The position numbers and the translations under genes are program-made. The notes beneath the pieces were generated by a model, which did not search any database, had not been told where the DNA came from, and worked only from the letters and a program-made list of their open reading frames with translations. 64,000 nt of DNA from an uncultured Clostridia bacterium. Its GTDB lineage: Bacteria; Bacillota; Clostridia; Oscillospirales; Acutalibacteraceae. Below, one piece after another: positions 61,801 to 64,000 of the stretch (position 1 is the first letter of the stretch; the number at the start of each line of letters is the position of its first letter). The DNA lies in contig CALWJA010000038.1 of NCBI GenBank assembly GCA_944380875.1, positions 17,199 to 81,198 of the forward strand. Reading direction: 5' to 3'.

Positions 61801-62751
61801 TTATTCATGTAAAGGGATCACAAGAGACTCTAAAAAATCCTTAATATCGGCATATACCTCATCCTTATTTGTCTCTGTAATCAACGCATGACGTGCGCCC
61901 GGATACAGAATCATTCGAACCGTATGCCCTGTCCTTTCCAAACGCTGTTTTAACTTTATAATTCCTTTTCCACAGTCTCCAAGAGGATCCTTATCTCCTG
62001 AAATCAGCAAAATTGGAAGTGGTTTAGGAACTCTCTCCAGCCAAGACTCCTGAGAAATCGTTTTTTGCAGCCAGATTAATTCCCGATAGGCAGAAGTAGT
62101 AAAATCAAATCCACAAAGAGGATCCGCCACATATTTATCCACTTCTATTTCATCCCTTGTAACCCAATCAGCTGATGTACGGTTAGGAGCAAAAGATTTA
62201 TTAAAACGCTCGGTAGAAAGCTTAGCAAATATGGGATGGTGGGAACGAGGTCCCAACTTTTTGACATAATGTTCTGCCACACGCAGTTCCCCTGCAAGAA
62301 GAGCAGGATTTTGAGGGCCACAAGTTCCCATATATATAGCGCCGGATAGATCCGTTCCCCATCGGGCCGTATATTCCCGGCACAAAAACGACCCCATACT
62401 GTGCCCCATCATAAAATAAGGAACATCGGGATATTTATCTCGCATAAAGCGATACAGCTTATGCATATCCTCCAAAACTGCTTCCATTCCCAACGGGCCG
62501 AAATACCCATATGAGCCTCCAGAGGAAACAGACTTGCCATGCCCTAAATGGTCATTGATGGCTACTGCATAGCCATGAGAAGCCAAAAAATTCGCAAAAT
62601 CCACATATAAAAGGCTGTGTTCCGCCATGCCATGCACGATCTGCAACACAGCTTTCACCGCATTCTTTTCTGCGGGCTCACTAATCCGCACAAAGATCCG
62701 TTCGCCATCCATTTTAGATTCAAAGGACATCTCACTTTGCAGAATCTCCAC
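61801..62751 (-). CDS. Alpha/beta hydrolase, lysophospholipase/monoacylglycerol lipase type
   Basis: A serine hydrolase of the S33-like lysophospholipase group. The oxyanion-region motif is LQIVHGMAEHS near residue 40, the nucleophile elbow is FMMGHSMGSFLC near residue 117, and the acid and histidine lie in LISGDKDPLG and YPGARHALI. Translation start is uncertain: GTG at 62751 has AGAGGTG six bases upstream, and a GTG three codons earlier abuts that site. No signal peptide, so it is cytoplasmic. The substrate is unknown. Confidence 0.88.
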   Translation of the reverse strand: MEILQSEMSFESKMDGERIFVRISEPAEKNAVKAVLQIVHGMAEHSLLYVDFANFLASHGYAVAINDHLGHGKSVSSGGSYGYFGPLGMEAVLEDMHKLYRFMRDKYPDVPYFMMGHSMGSFLCREYTARWGTDLSGAIYMGTCGPQNPALLAGELRVAEHYVKKLGPRSHHPIFAKLSTERFNKSFAPNRTSADWVTRDEIEVDKYVADPLCGFDFTTSAYRELIWLQKTISQESWLERVPKPLPILLISGDKDPLGDCGKGIIKLKQRLERTGHTVRMILYPGARHALITETNKDEVYADIKDFLESLVIPLHE

Positions 62752-62844
62752 AAATACCACCTCTTCTAATAGTGGTTACAGTATACCATGTCTACAGAAA
62801 AGATGCTTGACAGAATTGTAAATTCTCAATGAAATCTACATGTA

Positions 62845-63531
62845 TCAGGCAGAATATTGGAGGCATATCTGCCAAACTACCAGAAAATGAAAAATGCTTC
62901 CGCCCAAACAAAACACATGCCAAACAGAATGCATATACTTATGGGTTCTTCCCAGACCATACAGTATAGCTCCTACAGTGTATAAAACACCGCCTGCAAC
63001 CAGAAAAACCAGAGAGTGGGTATCTACACTCTGCACAAGGGGACGTAGAAAGAAAATTACACACCATCCCAAGGCAATGTAACATATCATGGAAAAAACA
63101 CGAAACCTCCGCATATCCACAGCGTTCAGCACAATAGCAAGAATAGATACGCCCCATACAAACGCCGTAAGGAAAATACCCGTGGCCCCGCCAATACTTA
63201 AAAGGGAAATTGGCGTATAGGTTCCCGAAATCAAAACATACACGGTGCAGTGATCTAACACCTGAAAAACCTTTTTAGCCCTGTTAACTGCCAAAGCATG
63301 ATACAAACAGGATACAAGATATAAAAGGAACATGCTTGCGCCATAAATAGAAAGGCTTGTAGCAGCTAAGGCAGTTTTGGGGCCTGAAAGTACTAAGGCC
63401 AAAAAAGCGCAAAGGGCCATGACGGCTCCCAAGCCATGGGTTATAGCGTTCACAATTTCTTCTCCAATTGTATATACAGGCAAACGAAGCAAGCGGCGTT
63501 TCCTGCTTCTGGCTCTTTCTTTTCTTTCCAA
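62845..63531 (-). CDS. Hemolysin III family (YqfA/PAQR) membrane protein
   Basis: A 228-residue integral membrane protein with seven hydrophobic segments. Family motifs are EEIVNAITHGLGA near residue 23, SCLYHAL near 74, LDHCTVYVLISGTYTP near 92 and HSVWHVFCLGGSIFHF near 201, whose histidines and aspartate form the zinc site of the PAQR fold. Despite the name, cytolytic activity is rarely shown. The start appears to be TTG at 63531, with AAGGGG 13 bases upstream, so the N-terminus is uncertain. Confidence 0.92.
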   Translation of the reverse strand: MERKERARSRKRRLLRLPVYTIGEEIVNAITHGLGAVMALCAFLALVLSGPKTALAATSLSIYGASMFLLYLVSCLYHALAVNRAKKVFQVLDHCTVYVLISGTYTPISLLSIGGATGIFLTAFVWGVSILAIVLNAVDMRRFRVFSMICYIALGWCVIFFLRPLVQSVDTHSLVFLVAGGVLYTVGAILYGLGRTHKYMHSVWHVFCLGGSIFHFLVVWQICLQYSA

Positions 63532-63598
63532 AATATCCGTATATCCCCTTTACTGACAAAATAAGTATCAAGCAAATAGTATTAAAAACTATATATTA

Positions 63599-63627
63599 AG
63601 ATTAATATAAACGCTTTATTTTGTCAA
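63599..63627 (-). promoter_or_regulatory. Promoter of the hemolysin III family gene
   Basis: Minus strand: -35 TTGACA (63622-63627), 17-base spacer, -10 TAATCT (63599-63604). Confidence 0.6.
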
Positions 63628-63830
63628 TATAACAGGAATGATCTTCCTCTTAAGGCTATAGGCTAAATTATAAATTCATAACCTATCGTCATCAAAATAT
63701 GATTTATTATAGCACCAAAACCTTCTTCGTTTTAACTTCTCACTTTGATATTAAAGAATATAAAAGCAACAACACAGAAACCCGTGTTATTTGTTTTCCT
63801 CTTCAAATGTCATTGGCCGAAAAAATAAAA

Positions 63831-63864
63831 CTGAGTCCGAAATGCAAATCGCACCCGGACTCAG
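63831..63864 (-). terminator. Terminator of an off-window minus-strand transcript
   Basis: Perfect stem CTGAGTCCG/CGGACTCAG with a 16-base loop, followed on the minus strand by TTTTATTTTTTC. The gene it serves lies beyond position 64000. Confidence 0.8.
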
Positions 63865-64000
63865 TCTGCCATCAGAAACTAAAAAAGCGCCCTGTTCTTT
63901 TTTGCTGTTCGACTTGAACCCACACCAGCAATTAATATTATGAGTCTAAGCAATAAATCACTTTTTTCTTGCCCAAATTATAGCTCTATTTGTCATTTCA

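Larger units (their letters stand above)
63532..64000. other. AT-rich intergenic region at the right edge
   Basis: It holds the promoter of the hemolysin III family gene (63599-63627) and a minus-strand terminator (63831-63864) for an off-window gene. I found no coding frame of substance; sequence at 63905-63930 looks weakly tRNA-like but does not fold. Confidence 0.65.

Noticed and set aside
63895..63960. tRNA-like T-arm (GGGTTCAAGTC) on the minus strand near the right edge
   Set aside because: The T-stem does not pair, and no anticodon or acceptor stem can be drawn around it.
1..64000. CRISPR array, prophage, transposase or restriction genes
   Set aside because: No regularly spaced repeats, integrase, phage structural or restriction-modification genes were seen.

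Overview
The window looks like chromosome of an anaerobic, endospore-forming Clostridia-type Bacillota. The evidence is a SpoIIR homologue, an AddAB rather than RecBCD nuclease, TrmFO, TmcAL, a UPF0237/UPF0210 pair, DUF4317, a V-type rather than F-type ATPase operon, acetate kinase, and frequent GTG/TTG starts behind strong GGAGG sites. No rRNA, CRISPR array, prophage or transposase is visible. Genus cannot be fixed from sequence alone.

Bases 1-24.4 kb are a dense, almost entirely minus-strand housekeeping block. Read in the direction of transcription it holds: PHP phosphatase; Lrp regulator and aminotransferase; a DUF362 ferredoxin-like protein; ispE; spoIIR; addB-addA; infC-rpmI-rplT; an rRNA methylase of the SpoU family; dprA; topA-trmFO; plsX-rnc-radical SAM-smc, with smc cut by the window edge at its hinge. 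Many of these genes overlap by 1-14 bases. infC starts at ATT and is preceded by a promoter and an attenuator-like terminator, a candidate L20 autoregulatory leader.

Bases 24.7-39.2 kb are mostly plus strand: the ACT protein and UPF0210 pair, a nine-gene V-type ATPase operon, then (minus) acetate kinase divergent from (plus) tmcAL and a mutarotase-fold protein.

Bases 39.3-53.9 kb are an accessory carbohydrate region on the minus strand. One operon starts with a FadR-type GntR regulator and carries a GH31 glycosidase, an Asp/Glu racemase-like protein, a split transketolase, a GarR-like dehydrogenase and a xylose-isomerase-like TIM barrel. A second operon starts from a very good promoter near 53.8 kb and carries an internally deleted GntR/LacI-type regulator, a dead stub of a solute-binding lipoprotein, two peptide-type ABC ATPases without permeases, a GH39-like glycosidase and an unknown protein that resembles a class II aminoacyl-tRNA synthetase core. 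A DUF4317 protein lies downstream.

Bases 53.5-57.6 kb are AT-rich. They contain a long structured inverted-repeat element in the leader of the second operon, tRNA-Thr(CGT), a MarR/cytidylate-kinase-like/MATE cassette with a clear operator-bearing promoter, and tRNA-Ala(CGC). From 57.8 to 63.5 kb follow (all minus) nth with a nicotinamidase-like hydrolase, an O-antigen-ligase-type membrane protein, a polysaccharide deacetylase, a lysophospholipase-like hydrolase and a hemolysin III family protein.

The observations most worth pursuing are the three-way-junction-like inverted repeat at 53671-53774, the decayed ABC operon it precedes, and the class II synthetase-like orphan at 48367-49278.
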